A DNA stretch of 64,000 bases from Hymenobacter negativus (GTDB taxonomy: Bacteria > Bacteroidota > Bacteroidia > Cytophagales > Hymenobacteraceae): contig NZ_JAEDAE010000002.1 in assembly GCF_016056375.1 (NCBI RefSeq), positions 186,001 through 250,000 on the forward strand, in the 5' to 3' direction. Below the pieces are notes generated by a model. The model worked only from the letters and a program-made list of their open reading frames with translations, made no database searches and was not told where the DNA came from. Positions 32,619-41,397 of this stretch are shown here, in pieces. Both the position numbers and the translations under genes were made by a program. Position 1 is the first letter of the stretch; every line of letters begins with the position of its first letter.

Positions 32619-33767
32619 TTGTTGCTTCCCCCCGTACCCGCGTCCCCGTTTTTCTGGCTTTTGTTGGCGTGCGTGCTGGTGCAGCTCTTCTACGCCGCGT
32701 ATTTCTTCTGGCCCTTCGCCCGCCGCGCTCCCGAGGCCCCGGCCGATGCGCCCGGCCCCGATGCCGAGCCGGTATCCATCGTCGTCTGTGCCCGCAACGA
32801 GCTCGACAACCTGCGCCGCCTGCTGCCGCTGCTGCTGAAACAGGATTACCCCGCTGCCTTCGAAATCGTCCTCATTGACGACCGTAGCGAAGACGACACC
32901 TATTTATACGCCCAACAGCTCGCTCAATATTATCCCACCACCGTGCGCCTCGTCACCATCGACCGCACCCCCGACGGCTTTGCCCCCAAGAAATACGCCC
33001 TCACCCTCGGCATCAAGGCCACCCGCTACGCCCGCCTGCTTTTCACCGACGCCGACTGCATCCCCGCCACCAATCAATGGTTGCGCCTCATGCAGCGCGG
33101 CTTTTCGCAGAAAGACGGGGCCGATGTGGTCCTTGGCTTCTCATCCTACACCGAAGCCCCCGGCTTCCTCAATCAGCTCATTCGCTACGAAACGCTGCTT
33201 ACTGCGGCGCAATACCTCAGCTTTGCCTGGCGCGGCTGGCCCTACATGGGCGTGGGCCGCAACCTGGCCTACACCCGCGCATGCTTCACGGCTACCAAAG
33301 GTTTTGCCTCGCACATCCGCCAGCTGAGCGGCGATGACGACTTACTGGTGCAGGACGCCGTGCGCCAGGGCCAGCGCGTGGCCGTGGTGGCCGACCCCAG
33401 TGCCCACACCCTGAGCGAGCCCGCCGAAACCTGGGCCGCGTGGTGGCGCCAGAAGCGGCGGCACCTCTCTGCCGGCCGTGCCTACCGCCTGGCCGACCGT
33501 TTGCGGGTGGGCACGTTTATGTTAGCCAACATGTTGTTCTATCTGGTCACCGTTGTGCTAGTTTTTTCGCCAAACAATTGGGTACCTTTGGCAGTCGTAT
33601 GGGTTCTCCGGACATTGTTCGTGAGCGCCGTGTATGCACGTCTGAGCCGGCGGCTTGCCCAGCCCGTAATCGTCGGGCTCCTGCCGGTGCTCGATGCGGT
33701 TTATTTTATTCAATACCTGGCTCTGGGAATCTCGCTGTTCCTTAACCGCACCCTTCGATGGAAGTAA
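32619..33767 (+). CDS. Family 2 glycosyltransferase, membrane-bound
   Basis: A ~382-aa GT-A glycosyltransferase. An N-terminal helix (FFWLLLACVLVQLFYAAYFF) is followed by the catalytic domain with VSIVVCARNELDNLRRLLPL, IVLIDDRSEDDTY, ARLLFTDADCIPATNQWLRL (the D-x-D metal motif) and GDDDLLVQDAVRQGQ; three C-terminal helices (FMLANMLFYLVTVVLVFSP, LAVVWVLRTLFVSAV, VLDAVYFIQYLALGISLFL) anchor it. It probably elongates a cell-surface or lipid-linked glycan at the inner membrane. Start uncertain: an ATG at 32496 exists but lies inside an inverted repeat and upstream of a -7 element. Its stop overlaps the sigma-factor start by 10 nt, so the two are translationally coupled. Confidence 0.85.
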   Translation: MLLPPVPASPFFWLLLACVLVQLFYAAYFFWPFARRAPEAPADAPGPDAEPVSIVVCARNELDNLRRLLPLLLKQDYPAAFEIVLIDDRSEDDTYLYAQQLAQYYPTTVRLVTIDRTPDGFAPKKYALTLGIKATRYARLLFTDADCIPATNQWLRLMQRGFSQKDGADVVLGFSSYTEAPGFLNQLIRYETLLTAAQYLSFAWRGWPYMGVGRNLAYTRACFTATKGFASHIRQLSGDDDLLVQDAVRQGQRVAVVADPSAHTLSEPAETWAAWWRQKRRHLSAGRAYRLADRLRVGTFMLANMLFYLVTVVLVFSPNNWVPLAVVWVLRTLFVSAVYARLSRRLAQPVIVGLLPVLDAVYFIQYLALGISLFLNRTLRWK

Positions 33768-34381
33768 ACAACCAAGACATTCAAAAGCAGTTTTCAGCCA
33801 AAGCCAAGCACGACTTTAAGCTGATTCGCGCCGCCGTGGACCACGGCGACGAGAAGGCCTACGCCGAGCTGATGCACATCTACAAGAAGCCCGTCTATCA
33901 CGTGGTGCTCAAGATGGTGCGCAATCAGGACGACGCCGAAGACCTCACCATCGAAGCCTTCGCCAAAGCCTTTCGCAACCTGCACAAGTTCAACCCCGAG
34001 TATGCGTTCAGCACCTGGTTGTTCCGCATTGCCACCAACAACTGCATCGATTTTATCCGCAAGAATAAAATCAAAACCATGTCGATTGACTCGGCCATCA
34101 AGGTCGACAACGGCGACGAAATCACCATCGATTTCCGCGACAACGACCTGAACCCGGCCGAGCACGCCGTGCGCAACCAGAAAATCGAAATCATGCGCCA
34201 CGTGGTGTCGCGCCTGCCCGATAAGTACCAGCGCCTCGTGAGCCTGCGCTATTTCGACGAGCTCAGCTACGAAGAAATTGCTACCGAGCTCAAAGCCCCC
34301 CTCGGCACCGTGAAAGCCCAGTTGCACCGCGCCCGCGAGCTGCTCTATGACATGGTGAAGCACACCAAGCAGATTATTTAA
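33758..34381 (+). CDS. ECF-type sigma-70 family RNA polymerase sigma factor
   Basis: A 207-aa sigma factor. Region 2 is FKLIRAAVDHGDEKAYAELM through VVLKMVRNQDDAEDLTIEAF and FSTWLFRIATNNCIDFIRKN; region 4 is VVSRLPDKYQRLVSLRYFDE and YEEIATELKAPLGTVKAQLH, a helix-turn-helix. It belongs to the ECF group, with a slightly longer linker (residues ~105-135). It likely directs RNA polymerase to a stress or envelope regulon. No anti-sigma gene follows; a terminator comes directly after. Its start overlaps the GT2 stop by 10 nt, an arrangement that couples its expression to a surface-glycan enzyme. Confidence 0.93.
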   Translation: MEVNNQDIQKQFSAKAKHDFKLIRAAVDHGDEKAYAELMHIYKKPVYHVVLKMVRNQDDAEDLTIEAFAKAFRNLHKFNPEYAFSTWLFRIATNNCIDFIRKNKIKTMSIDSAIKVDNGDEITIDFRDNDLNPAEHAVRNQKIEIMRHVVSRLPDKYQRLVSLRYFDELSYEEIATELKAPLGTVKAQLHRARELLYDMVKHTKQII

Positions 34382-34384
34382 TTG

Positions 34385-34418
34385 AAAAAAGCCCCGGCGC
34401 GAGTCGGGGCTTTTTTTT
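34385..34418 (+). terminator. Terminator after the ECF sigma gene
   Basis: AAAAAAGCCCCG / CGGGGCTTTTTT stem with 8-nt loop and an eight-T tail, directly after the stop codon. Confidence 0.88.
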
Positions 34419-34448
34419 GTGGCCTTTGGCTTTAGCAATAAAAATAGA

Positions 34449-34482
34449 ACGGTCATGCTTCGACTGCGCTCAGCATGACCGT
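34449..34482. repeat. Short perfect palindrome ACGGTCATGCT / AGCATGACCGT
   Basis: 11-bp perfect arms, 12-nt loop TCGACTGCGCTC. The sequence is a shortened version of the GCTGAGCGCAG...ATGAC palindromes at 27997 and 42660. Confidence 0.7.
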
Positions 34483-34524
34483 GCCATGTCGCATTAAAGG
34501 CCCAGACCGTGCACCTTTGCACCC

Positions 34525-35142
34525 ATGAACCTCTTGCAGCACTACTTCCCCGCGCTCACCCCGCAGCAGCTCCAGCTTTTCCAGCAGCTCGAAACCGAGT
34601 TTCGCGCTACCAACGAAGCCATCAACCTCGTATCGCGCCCCGATATGGAGAATTTCACGGAGCGCCACGTGCTGCACTCGCTGGGCATTGCCAAAGTGGT
34701 GCAGTTTCCGAAGGGCAGCGCCGTGCTCGACGTGGGCACCGGTGGCGGCCTGCCCGGCCTGCCGCTCGCCATCATGTTCCCCGAAGTGCATTTTCATTTG
34801 GTAGACAGCATCGGCAAGAAAATCCGGGCGGTGCAGTTCATGGCCGCCGCCCTGGGCCTGCCCAACGTTACCGCCGAGCAAACCCGCGCCGAGCAGGTGC
34901 GCCAGAAGTTCGATTTTGTGGTGAGCCGCGCCGTGGCCCGCCTCGCCACTTTCCACCCCTGGATTGCTCACCGCTTCAAGCCCCAGGGCGCGCCCGGCTC
35001 CGGCCTCTATTACCTGAAAGGCGGCGACCTGACCGAAGAAATTGCCGAATCCGGCCTCAAAACCAAAGTCACGAATTTGAGCGACTTCTTCCGCGAAGAA
35101 TTCTACGAGACGAAAAAAGTGGTTTTTGTGCCCGCGAAGTAG
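34525..35142 (+). CDS. rsmG: 16S rRNA (guanine527-N7)-methyltransferase RsmG
   Basis: RsmG (GidB) methylates G527 of 16S rRNA using SAM. The 205-aa protein starts MNLLQHYFPALTPQQLQLFQ, with NLVSRPDMENFTERHVLHSL, the SAM-binding loop VLDVGTGGGLPGLPLAIMFP, VDSIGKKIRAVQFMAAALGL and VVSRAVARLATFHPWIAHRF. Loss-of-function of this gene gives low-level streptomycin resistance in other bacteria. The -7-like CACCTTTG lies 6 nt upstream of the ATG, so the leader is short. It ends against a composite palindromic element that separates it from the convergent YheT-like gene. Confidence 0.96.
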   Translation: MNLLQHYFPALTPQQLQLFQQLETEFRATNEAINLVSRPDMENFTERHVLHSLGIAKVVQFPKGSAVLDVGTGGGLPGLPLAIMFPEVHFHLVDSIGKKIRAVQFMAAALGLPNVTAEQTRAEQVRQKFDFVVSRAVARLATFHPWIAHRFKPQGAPGSGLYYLKGGDLTEEIAESGLKTKVTNLSDFFREEFYETKKVVFVPAK

Positions 35143-35146
35143 TTGT

Positions 35147-35341
35147 CTGTCATTGCGAGTGAAGCGCAGCGGAACGCGGCAATCCGTCCTGTCAATACCA
35201 GACTCTTTCTTTCACAAGAAAGCCCCGACACTGTGAAGTGCCGGGGGGCTGTCGTTTTAAAAGGTCATTATCACATTTCGGGACTAGTCGCATCGGGAGG
35301 GCAGGTTGCCGCGTTCCGCTGCGCTCCACTCGCAATGACAG
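35147..35341. repeat. Composite palindromic element, copy 2
   Basis: Left end CTGTCATTGCGAGTGAAGCG and right end CGCTCCACTCGCAATGACAG are inverted. Inside: CAATCCGTCCTGTCAATACC, a hairpin (AGAAAGCCCCGACACT ... AGTGCCGGGGGGCT) and a TTATCAC block. Order and sequence match copy 3 at 53079. Confidence 0.8.
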
Positions 35342-35344
35342 CCC

Positions 35345-36325
35345 CTACGCCGGTACTTCCGCCGTCAGAAATTCCACCGCCCGCCGCTCCGAATAATATT
35401 CCCCACTGCTTTCGGCAAAACCTACGTGCCCGCCTTCCGGCGGCGTTTCCAGAAACACGAAGGGCGAGCTGGCCGCCACCTCCCGCGGGTAGCAGGACGC
35501 CGGCAGAAATGGGTCGTTCTGGGCGTTCACCAGCAGCGTGGGCACCCGGATGCCGCTCAGGTAGCGGCCCGAGCTGGCGTACTGGTAATAGGCCTCGGCC
35601 GAGTCGAACCCGTGCATGGGGGCCGTGTATTTGTCATCAAACTGCGGGAAATTGCGCAACGCTTCCAGTCCTTCCAAATCAATCTGACCCGGCATTAATG
35701 CCGCTTTGTCACGGATTTTCTGGCGCAATGATTTCAGAAAGCGGCGCATATACACCTGGTTCTGCGGCCGGCCGATGTGCTCCGAACTGGCCTTTAAATC
35801 CGTGGGCACCGAGAATACCGCGGCCCGTTTCACCTCCTTGGGCACCCGCGCTGCGTCTTCGCCCAGGTATTTCAGCGTCACGTTGCCGCCCGCGCTAAAA
35901 CCTAACAAATAGGCGCGCCGGTAGCGGCCGGTAGCCAGCGCGTGGCGCAGCACCAGGTCCAAATCCTCCGTATCGCCGAGGTGGTAGGAGCGGAGCAGGC
36001 GGTTCATCTCGCCGCCGCAGCTGCGGTAGTTCCAGGCCAGCGCGTCGAGGCCGGCGCGGTTGAGGGCCCGCACCATCCCGCGCACGTAAGGCCGCGAGGC
36101 GTCGCCCTCCAGGCCGTGCGACACGATAGCGAGGCCATCGGTGGGGCGGTGGTCGGGCAGGCGGCTCCAGTCCAGGTTTAAGAAGTCGCCGTCTGGCAGC
36201 TCCAGGCGCTCGCGCTGGTAAGCCACATCGGGCACGGTGCGCCACAGGCTGGGCACAATGGTCTGCAAATGGCCGTTGAACAGGTAAAACGGCGAATGAT
36301 AATGGGAATCGGCAACGAGCGGCAT
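35345..36325 (-). CDS. YheT-like alpha/beta hydrolase
   Basis: A 326-aa cytoplasmic alpha/beta hydrolase of the YheT/ABHD1-3 group (COG0429). N-terminal family features YLFNGHLQTIVPSLWRTVP and RLELPDGDFLNLDWSRLP; nucleophile elbow GFSAGGNVTLKYLGE; acid in NAQNDPFLPASCYP; His in GGHVGF. Substrates of bacterial members are unknown but are thought to be esters or lipids. I chose ATG 36325 (MPLVADSHYHSPFYLFNGHL); a longer frame to 36403 exists without conserved-looking sequence. It converges with rsmG across the composite repeat. Confidence 0.9.
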   Translation of the reverse strand: MPLVADSHYHSPFYLFNGHLQTIVPSLWRTVPDVAYQRERLELPDGDFLNLDWSRLPDHRPTDGLAIVSHGLEGDASRPYVRGMVRALNRAGLDALAWNYRSCGGEMNRLLRSYHLGDTEDLDLVLRHALATGRYRRAYLLGFSAGGNVTLKYLGEDAARVPKEVKRAAVFSVPTDLKASSEHIGRPQNQVYMRRFLKSLRQKIRDKAALMPGQIDLEGLEALRNFPQFDDKYTAPMHGFDSAEAYYQYASSGRYLSGIRVPTLLVNAQNDPFLPASCYPREVAASSPFVFLETPPEGGHVGFAESSGEYYSERRAVEFLTAEVPA

Positions 36326-36521
36326 GGCACGGAGGGAATAGGAAGTGGCAGGGCGCGCTGGGTGGGAGGGGGAGTAGCGGTAAAGCTCGCACCTAATCGG
36401 CATGCATACTAATTTAGCGGCTCTAAAGTGAATTTGAAGTGAGTATTGGCGATTTCAGACATGATAAAAATCCTTCCTGCTCGAGAGAATACGCTTTGCT
36501 TCAAGATTTTTGGAGACAGGG

Positions 36522-36552
36522 TTTGAATTTGTCAGGCGGATTCGTACCTTTG
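36522..36552 (+). promoter_or_regulatory. Consensus Bacteroidota promoter for rpsT
   Basis: TTTG, exactly 19 nt, TACCTTTG: a full match to TTTG-N19-TAnnTTTG, ending 50 nt before the rpsT ATG. Confidence 0.8.
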
Positions 36553-36602
36553 CCCTCCCAAACACAGAACTCAAGCATAACGCTCCTATATATTTCCTGC
36601 TC

Positions 36603-36854
36603 ATGGCAAACCATAAGTCGGCCCTCAAACGCATCCGCAGCAACGAAGCCAAGCGCGTGTTGAACCGTTACCAGCACAAATCCACCCGCACGGCTATCAA
36701 GAAGCTCCGTACGACGACCGACAAAACGGCCGCTCAGGAGCTGCTGAAAAAGGTGTCTTCGATGCTGGACCGTCTGGCCAAGAAGAACATCATCCACAAG
36801 AACAAAGCTGCTAATAACAAAAGCAAGCTGACAAAGCTCGTCAACGCGCTCTAG
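36603..36854 (+). CDS. rpsT: 30S ribosomal protein S20
   Basis: S20 binds the 5' domain of 16S rRNA early in 30S assembly. The 83-aa basic protein MANHKSALKRIRSNEAKRVL ... has three helices with NRYQHKSTRTAIKKLRTTTD, MLDRLAKKNIIHKNKAANNK and SKLTKLVNAL. The ATG at 36603 is the conserved start; an exact consensus promoter lies upstream. After the stop, GTGCGAGAC...CCAGAC / GTCTGG...TCTCGC can form an extra stem, followed by a standard terminator at 36917. Confidence 0.97.
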   Translation: MANHKSALKRIRSNEAKRVLNRYQHKSTRTAIKKLRTTTDKTAAQELLKKVSSMLDRLAKKNIIHKNKAANNKSKLTKLVNAL

Positions 36855-36916
36855 TGCGAGACGAGCCTAGCGAGGCCAGACTGCGCCGCCCCAAGGTCTG
36901 GTCTCGCGCTCCTTAC

Positions 36917-36950
36917 AAAAAGCCCTGCTCAATTTTGAGCGGGGCTTTTT
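36917..36950 (+). terminator. Terminator after rpsT
   Basis: AAAAAGCCCTGCTCAA / TTGAGCGGGGCTTTTT hairpin (one G-U) with T-run, about 60 bp after the stop. Confidence 0.85.
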
Positions 36951-37054
36951 GCGTGTAAATGGGTTTTCTGGTGGGTTGACTTGAACCTAGCCGGAAGTAT
37001 TTGGGATGGGCGCTTACCTTATGGGCAGTATTCCACATCAACTACCCCCGTACC

Positions 37055-38608
37055 ATGAAACACGCCTACCCCTGGGCGCGGCCTTTGCTGGCCGCGCTGT
37101 TCTCGCTTATTGCCTTTGGTGCCAGTGCGCAGCAGGCGTGGCGGCCGTTTCGGCCGGGATTGATTTATTCATTCAACACGCCGACGACGGGCACCAATCC
37201 TCCGGCTACCTTCCTGCTGCGCCTCGATTCGGCCTACACGACGATGGCGGGCGACTCGGCTTGGGCGTTTAATCGGCTGTTGCGCCCTAATGATGGCAGC
37301 GCGCTGGCGGCCTATTATTCGCCGACAGCCCGTAAGAGCCGCAACAACCTGTTTGGTGCCCGGCTGACCTGGACGCTGGGCACCAGCGAGTTTGTGCTGG
37401 AAAACGTAGCGGAAGGCAGTTTGCAGGCGGCTCAGCAACTGCGGCTGCGTCCCCGGGCGGCCATTGGCAGTACCTGGACGGCCAGTGCCGCACCCGCCCT
37501 CACGGCTACCCTCACCAGTCGGGTTTGGGAGCCGGTGGGTGCGGCCGTAGGCAGTCCTTCCGATTCGGTGGCTACCATCACGCTCAGCTCTGGGGCAGTG
37601 CTGCGCCTGAGCCGGCAGTACGGCCTGCTGGCTGGCCCGCGTTGGTTGGCCGCAAGCACGGCCAGCGCGCCGGTGTACACCGCCAGCCAGTTGCCAACTG
37701 CGCTCAGCAATTCAGCGCTCAACCCTACTACTTTGTTTAACCTGCAGCCAGGCGACCTGCTGGGCTACGACGAAACCTCGCGTCCGTTGGCTGGCCCGCC
37801 TTGTACCAGTTTCTATACCTTACGCGGTATTCAGAGCCGACAAACCGTTGGCGATTCGCTGATTTACACCTACCAGCAGCAAACCCGGACCGTGAACTAT
37901 AGCGGGCTGGGCTGCTATAGCGCCCCTGGTACCACCGTGGGACCGGTGCTGAGCGGGCGCATGGCGTTTTCGCTTCGCACGGGCCAGTCGCGGCAATACT
38001 CCGTGCTACCGCTGCTTTCCGGCGAGTACCGCCTCCTGAATCCAGCCATGCCCAGCGGTAGCGTGCTGGTTGGAACGGGCATTCGCGGTGCCGTGGCGGG
38101 CAGCACGGGGTGCTTCGGCGGCCGAGCCACTTTGGTATATCAACAGATGTATCCTCAGAATATCGGGGGGAGTATCCAGTATTCGAACATCACCGATGGC
38201 AACTGGTACCAGACCTATGCGCTGCAGGAAGGACTAGGGCCAATAACTACCGGCGATGCAGCATTGGTGTATTACCGTCGCAGTACTCCCGGCGGCGTTA
38301 TTACCTGCGGCAGCTCCACTAGCTTCGCTAACCTGCTACCCACCCGCGCTGCGCAGGCGGCCGCTATTGCCACGCTGTACCCCAACCCCGCCGCCGAGGC
38401 CGCCACGCTCACGCTGGCTGCCCCGGCCCGCCCCGGCACCGCGCTGTGCCTGACCGATGCGCTGGGCCGCGCCGTGTGGAGCGGACCCGTGCCCGCCGGC
38501 CAGTCGGCCGTGGTCGTGCCGTTGGCCGGGCAGCCCGCGGGCCTCTACCTGCTGCACCTCACCAATTCTGATGGTCCCAACGCTACCTGGAAGCTGACCC
38601 ACGAGTAG
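37055..38608 (+). CDS. T9SS-exported protein of unknown function
   Basis: A 517-aa exported protein. Signal peptide KHAYPWARPLLAALFSLIAF ending ASAQ, then ~420 residues rich in Thr, Ser, Tyr and Gly (FRPGLIYSFNTPTTGTNPPA, GDSLIYTYQQQTRTVNYSGL, CYSAPGTTVGPVLSGRMAFS) with no domain that I recognise, and a type A sorting domain at the C-terminus: TLYPNPAAEAATLTLAAPAR, then LGRAVWSGPVPAGQSAVVVP and PAGLYLLHL. Type IX secretion would deliver it to the surface or medium. The ATG at 37055 starts the signal peptide. A bidirectional terminator lies between it and the converging pyk. Confidence 0.85.
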   Translation: MKHAYPWARPLLAALFSLIAFGASAQQAWRPFRPGLIYSFNTPTTGTNPPATFLLRLDSAYTTMAGDSAWAFNRLLRPNDGSALAAYYSPTARKSRNNLFGARLTWTLGTSEFVLENVAEGSLQAAQQLRLRPRAAIGSTWTASAAPALTATLTSRVWEPVGAAVGSPSDSVATITLSSGAVLRLSRQYGLLAGPRWLAASTASAPVYTASQLPTALSNSALNPTTLFNLQPGDLLGYDETSRPLAGPPCTSFYTLRGIQSRQTVGDSLIYTYQQQTRTVNYSGLGCYSAPGTTVGPVLSGRMAFSLRTGQSRQYSVLPLLSGEYRLLNPAMPSGSVLVGTGIRGAVAGSTGCFGGRATLVYQQMYPQNIGGSIQYSNITDGNWYQTYALQEGLGPITTGDAALVYYRRSTPGGVITCGSSTSFANLLPTRAAQAAAIATLYPNPAAEAATLTLAAPARPGTALCLTDALGRAVWSGPVPAGQSAVVVPLAGQPAGLYLLHLTNSDGPNATWKLTHE

Positions 38609-38623
38609 CCCGATTACTACCAC

Positions 38624-38661
38624 AAAAAAGGAGCCTGCTACTTTTGCAGCGGGCTCCTTTT
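38624..38661. terminator. Bidirectional terminator between the T9SS gene and pyk
   Basis: AAAAGGAGCCTGCT / AGCGGGCTCCTTTT stem (one G-T pair), 8-nt loop, with A and T tracts at the sides. Confidence 0.8.
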
Positions 38662-38690
38662 GCATCCGGTCAATTGGCCAGACTACTATT

Positions 38691-40130
38691 TTAGGCGATG
38701 CTCACCTTCACCATGTTGGCCTTGCCCCGGTCCTGAATGGGCATCGAGCCGGTGGTGATGTACACGTCGCCGGTTTCGAGGTGGCCAGTGGTGGTGAGGA
38801 CATAGCGGATGTCGGCCACGGTGCTGTCGGTGCTCACGAGGCGGTCGTAGTAGAAGCCGCGCACGCCCCATACCAGGCTCAGGGCCGTGAGCAGGGGACG
38901 GTTATCGGTGAAGATGAAGATGTTGGCTTTGGGGCGGTACTTGGCCAGTTGGAAGGCCGTGTAGCCGCGGTGCGTCATTCCGGTGATGGCTTTGGCCCCG
39001 GTGTTTTTGGCCAGGTGGCACGAAGCCGACAGGATGCTATCGGCCATAAAGTTGGTGCCTTTGGGGTCGACGGGCCACCACTTGTGGAACAGCTGGGGGC
39101 TGCGGCTTTCCACGCTCAGAATGGTGCCCACCATCGAGCGAATCACCTCGGCGGGGTAGGCCCCCACGGCGGTTTCGGCCGAAAGCATCACGGCGTCGGC
39201 TCCGTCGAGCACAGCGTTGGCCACGTCGCTGGTTTCGGCGCGGGTGGGGCGCGGGGCCGTAATCATCGACTCCATCATCTGGGTCGCCACGATGACGGGC
39301 TTGCCAGCCGCGTTGCACTTGGCGATAATCATCTTCTGGGCCATCGGCACTTCCTCCATCTTCACTTCCACGCCGAGGTCGCCGCGGGCCACCATCACGG
39401 CATCGGTGATGGCAATGATTTCGTCGATGTTGCGCAGACCGTCGGGCGTTTCAATCTTGGCCACCACGCGGGTGGTTTTGCCCGCCTCGGCAATCAGGTT
39501 TTTGATGAAGCGAATGTCGTCGGCCTTGCGGGCGAAGCTCAGCGCCACCCAATCCACGTCGTGCTCCATGCCGAATTTCAGGTCTTCGATGTCCTTCTCG
39601 GTCATCGATGGGGCCGATACTTCCGAGTCGGGCAGGTTGATGCCTTTGCGGGGCTTCACCAGGCCGCCGTAAATCACCTCCACCTCCACTTCCTTATCGC
39701 GGTCGGTGGCCAGTACTTTCAGCTCAATTTTGCCGTCGTCAATCAGAATCTGGTCGCCGGCCTTCACGTCGCGGGCCAGGCCCATGTAGATGGTGCTCAG
39801 GCGCGTGGCTGTGCTGATTTCCTTTTCGCCGCACACCAGCTTGAGCTTGTCGCCGGCTTTGATTTCAACGCCGCCGCCTTCTACCTCGCCCAGGCGGATT
39901 TTGGGCCCCTGCAAGTCCTGCAACAGGCCCACCGAGGTGCGCATGTCCTTGTTCAGCCGCCGCACCGTGTTAATCACCGCCAGGTGCTCCTCGTAAGCAC
40001 CGTGCGAGAAGTTGAGCCGGAACACGTCCACGCCTTCGCGCATGAGAATGCCGAGGCGCTCATACGTATTGGAAGCGGGGCCCACGGTGGCCACGATTTT
40101 GGTTTTGTTAAATGAACTGGGGGTTTCCAT
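38691..40130 (-). CDS. pyk: Pyruvate kinase
   Basis: Pyk makes pyruvate and ATP from PEP and ADP, the last step of glycolysis. The 479-aa protein has KTKIVATVGPASNTYERLGI, VFRLNFSHGAYEEH, LLQDLQGPKIRLGEV, the catalytic Lys region DVDWVALSFARKADDIRFIK, VVAKIETPDGLRNIDEIIAI, the MVARGDLGVEVKMEEVPMAQ metal-binding segment and PTRAETSDVANAVLDGADAV followed by MLSAETAVGAYPAE. Length is normal for the bacterial enzyme. It follows the IPExxxVDY gene on the same strand, with a 270-bp gap that holds a GACTTTTG -7-like element and a small GGTGACGG/CCGTCGCC hairpin but no gene, so it may have its own promoter. Confidence 0.97.
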   Translation of the reverse strand: METPSSFNKTKIVATVGPASNTYERLGILMREGVDVFRLNFSHGAYEEHLAVINTVRRLNKDMRTSVGLLQDLQGPKIRLGEVEGGGVEIKAGDKLKLVCGEKEISTATRLSTIYMGLARDVKAGDQILIDDGKIELKVLATDRDKEVEVEVIYGGLVKPRKGINLPDSEVSAPSMTEKDIEDLKFGMEHDVDWVALSFARKADDIRFIKNLIAEAGKTTRVVAKIETPDGLRNIDEIIAITDAVMVARGDLGVEVKMEEVPMAQKMIIAKCNAAGKPVIVATQMMESMITAPRPTRAETSDVANAVLDGADAVMLSAETAVGAYPAEVIRSMVGTILSVESRSPQLFHKWWPVDPKGTNFMADSILSASCHLAKNTGAKAITGMTHRGYTAFQLAKYRPKANIFIFTDNRPLLTALSLVWGVRGFYYDRLVSTDSTVADIRYVLTTTGHLETGDVYITTGSMPIQDRGKANMVKVSIA

Positions 40131-40400
40131 GCGTTGGGATGAAATGTCGGAACAAAAAAACTCCCCTCCTTAAATGTAGAAGGGGATGCTGGCGCTACGC
40201 GCAAGCTTGGGCCTTTGGCGGGGCCGGTGACGGCACCCGTCGCCGCAAAAGTCGTTCAATTTAACCGAAAAGCCTACCATCTGCCGCCGCACTTTCCCGC
40301 ACTTTTTCGGAGGCAAACGTTTGTTTACGGCCTTGTTGAGCGCTTTGGCCCTTGATTTATTTCGGGGCGGCAAAGCGCGGCGCCGCACCCGGCCCGGCAA

Positions 40401-40829
40401 TCAAAGAATCAGATTCTCCTTGTACTTAAGCGAATTCGGGTCGAACTGGCAGGCGTACTGCACGGCATCGAGCGCGGTGAGGCGCTGCAGAATTTCGTCG
40501 TCGGCCAGGTGGCCGCTGCCATTAGTCACAGCCAACAGGTAGTCGTATTCCTTGATATCGGGCGCCAGATAGGGCTTTTTGAGGCTGGACGGGGCAATGG
40601 AGCGGTTGCGCAGCAGCCGCAGCGTGAGGCTCTCGGTGGCGTGCAGGTAGTGCGTAAACACCAGCCGGCCCTGGCTGAAGAGGTTCAGCAGCAACTCGGG
40701 CTGCTTCACGAGGCGCAGGCGCAGGGCGCGGTTCAGCGTCCAGGCCAAGGTGTAGTCGCGGGTGCTGCTCACCAGCCCGAACAGGGCGAAGTCGCACTCG
40801 TAGTCAACATCCAGGGTGAAAGTTTTCAT
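40401..40829 (-). CDS. IPExxxVDY family protein
   Basis: A 142-aa protein of a Bacteroidota-specific family named for a motif near its C-terminal part. Here it starts MKTFTLDVDYECDFALFGLV and has TRDYTLAWTLNRALRLRLVK, FTHYLHATESLTLRLLRNRS, KKPYLAPDIKEYDYLLAVTN and ALDAVQYACQFDPNSLKYKE. No biochemical function is known. The gene is normally found with acpP, fabF, rnc and pyk; here it precedes pyk and is divergent from acpP. A TAGCTTTG element (40868-40875) lies 38 nt upstream. Confidence 0.85.
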   Translation of the reverse strand: MKTFTLDVDYECDFALFGLVSSTRDYTLAWTLNRALRLRLVKQPELLLNLFSQGRLVFTHYLHATESLTLRLLRNRSIAPSSLKKPYLAPDIKEYDYLLAVTNGSGHLADDEILQRLTALDAVQYACQFDPNSLKYKENLIL

Positions 40830-40867
40830 AAATGGCCACTAAAGGGGCACCCGTGGGCAGGAAGCGG

Positions 40868-40875
40868 CAAAGCTA
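40868..40875 (-). promoter_or_regulatory. -7 element for the IPExxxVDY gene
   Basis: The minus strand reads TAGCTTTG, an exact TAnnTTTG match, 38 nt before the ATG; no clear TTTG box 19 nt upstream. Confidence 0.45.
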
Positions 40876-40992
40876 CGGCCCGCAACGGGCCGCCGCCATA
40901 ATGTTGTAACCGCATTTCGAAAGCGCGGCCGTGGGTTAGATGAAAATTCTCTCGTTACTTTGCGCCGTAGTTTTCCCTAAACCCCCACGGAA

Positions 40993-41229
40993 ATGTCTGA
41001 AATCGCAGAAAAAGTAAAGGCCATTATTATTGATAAACTGGGCGTTGAAGCCTCCGAGGTTACCCCCGAGGCAAGCTTCACCAACGACCTGGGTGCTGAC
41101 TCGCTGGATACCGTCGAGCTGATTATGGAGTTCGAAAAGGAATTCAACGTGAGCATCCCCGACGACCAGGCCGAGAACATCGGTACCGTGGGCCAGGCCA
41201 TCAGCTACCTCGAAGAGCACGCTAAGTAG
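40993..41229 (+). CDS. acpP: Acyl carrier protein
   Basis: ACP carries acyl chains in fatty acid synthesis. The 78-aa acidic protein [20 protein letters not shown] ... has the phosphopantetheine Ser in [18 protein letters not shown] and the acidic recognition helix after it. It is the first gene of acpP-fabF-rnc. A GC-rich hairpin 41325-41350 followed by TTTT separates it from fabF, probably reducing read-through so that ACP, needed in excess, is made at higher level. Confidence 0.97.
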   Translation: MSEIAEKVKAIIIDKLGVEASEVTPEASFTNDLGADSLDTVELIMEFEKEFNVSIPDDQAENIGTVGQAISYLEEHAK

Positions 41230-41324
41230 TTTTCCTTCATTCTGAGCAACGCGCGCCATTTGCGTAAATAATCTTTACCCGATTTCCGCGTTTTGCCTGG
41301 AATGAACCCCCGAGTTCTGCGCAT

Positions 41325-41350
41325 ACCGGCCGGCTAGCCGCCGGCCGGTT
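41325..41350 (+). terminator. Attenuator-like hairpin between acpP and fabF
   Basis: ACCGGCCGG / CCGGCCGGT stem with 7-nt loop followed by TTTT, 48 bp before the fabF ATG. It may partially terminate acpP transcripts. Confidence 0.6.
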
Positions 41351-41397
41351 TTGCTGTTTCATCCCGCTTCACCTTTCGCGCTTCTGGCGCCTGACTT

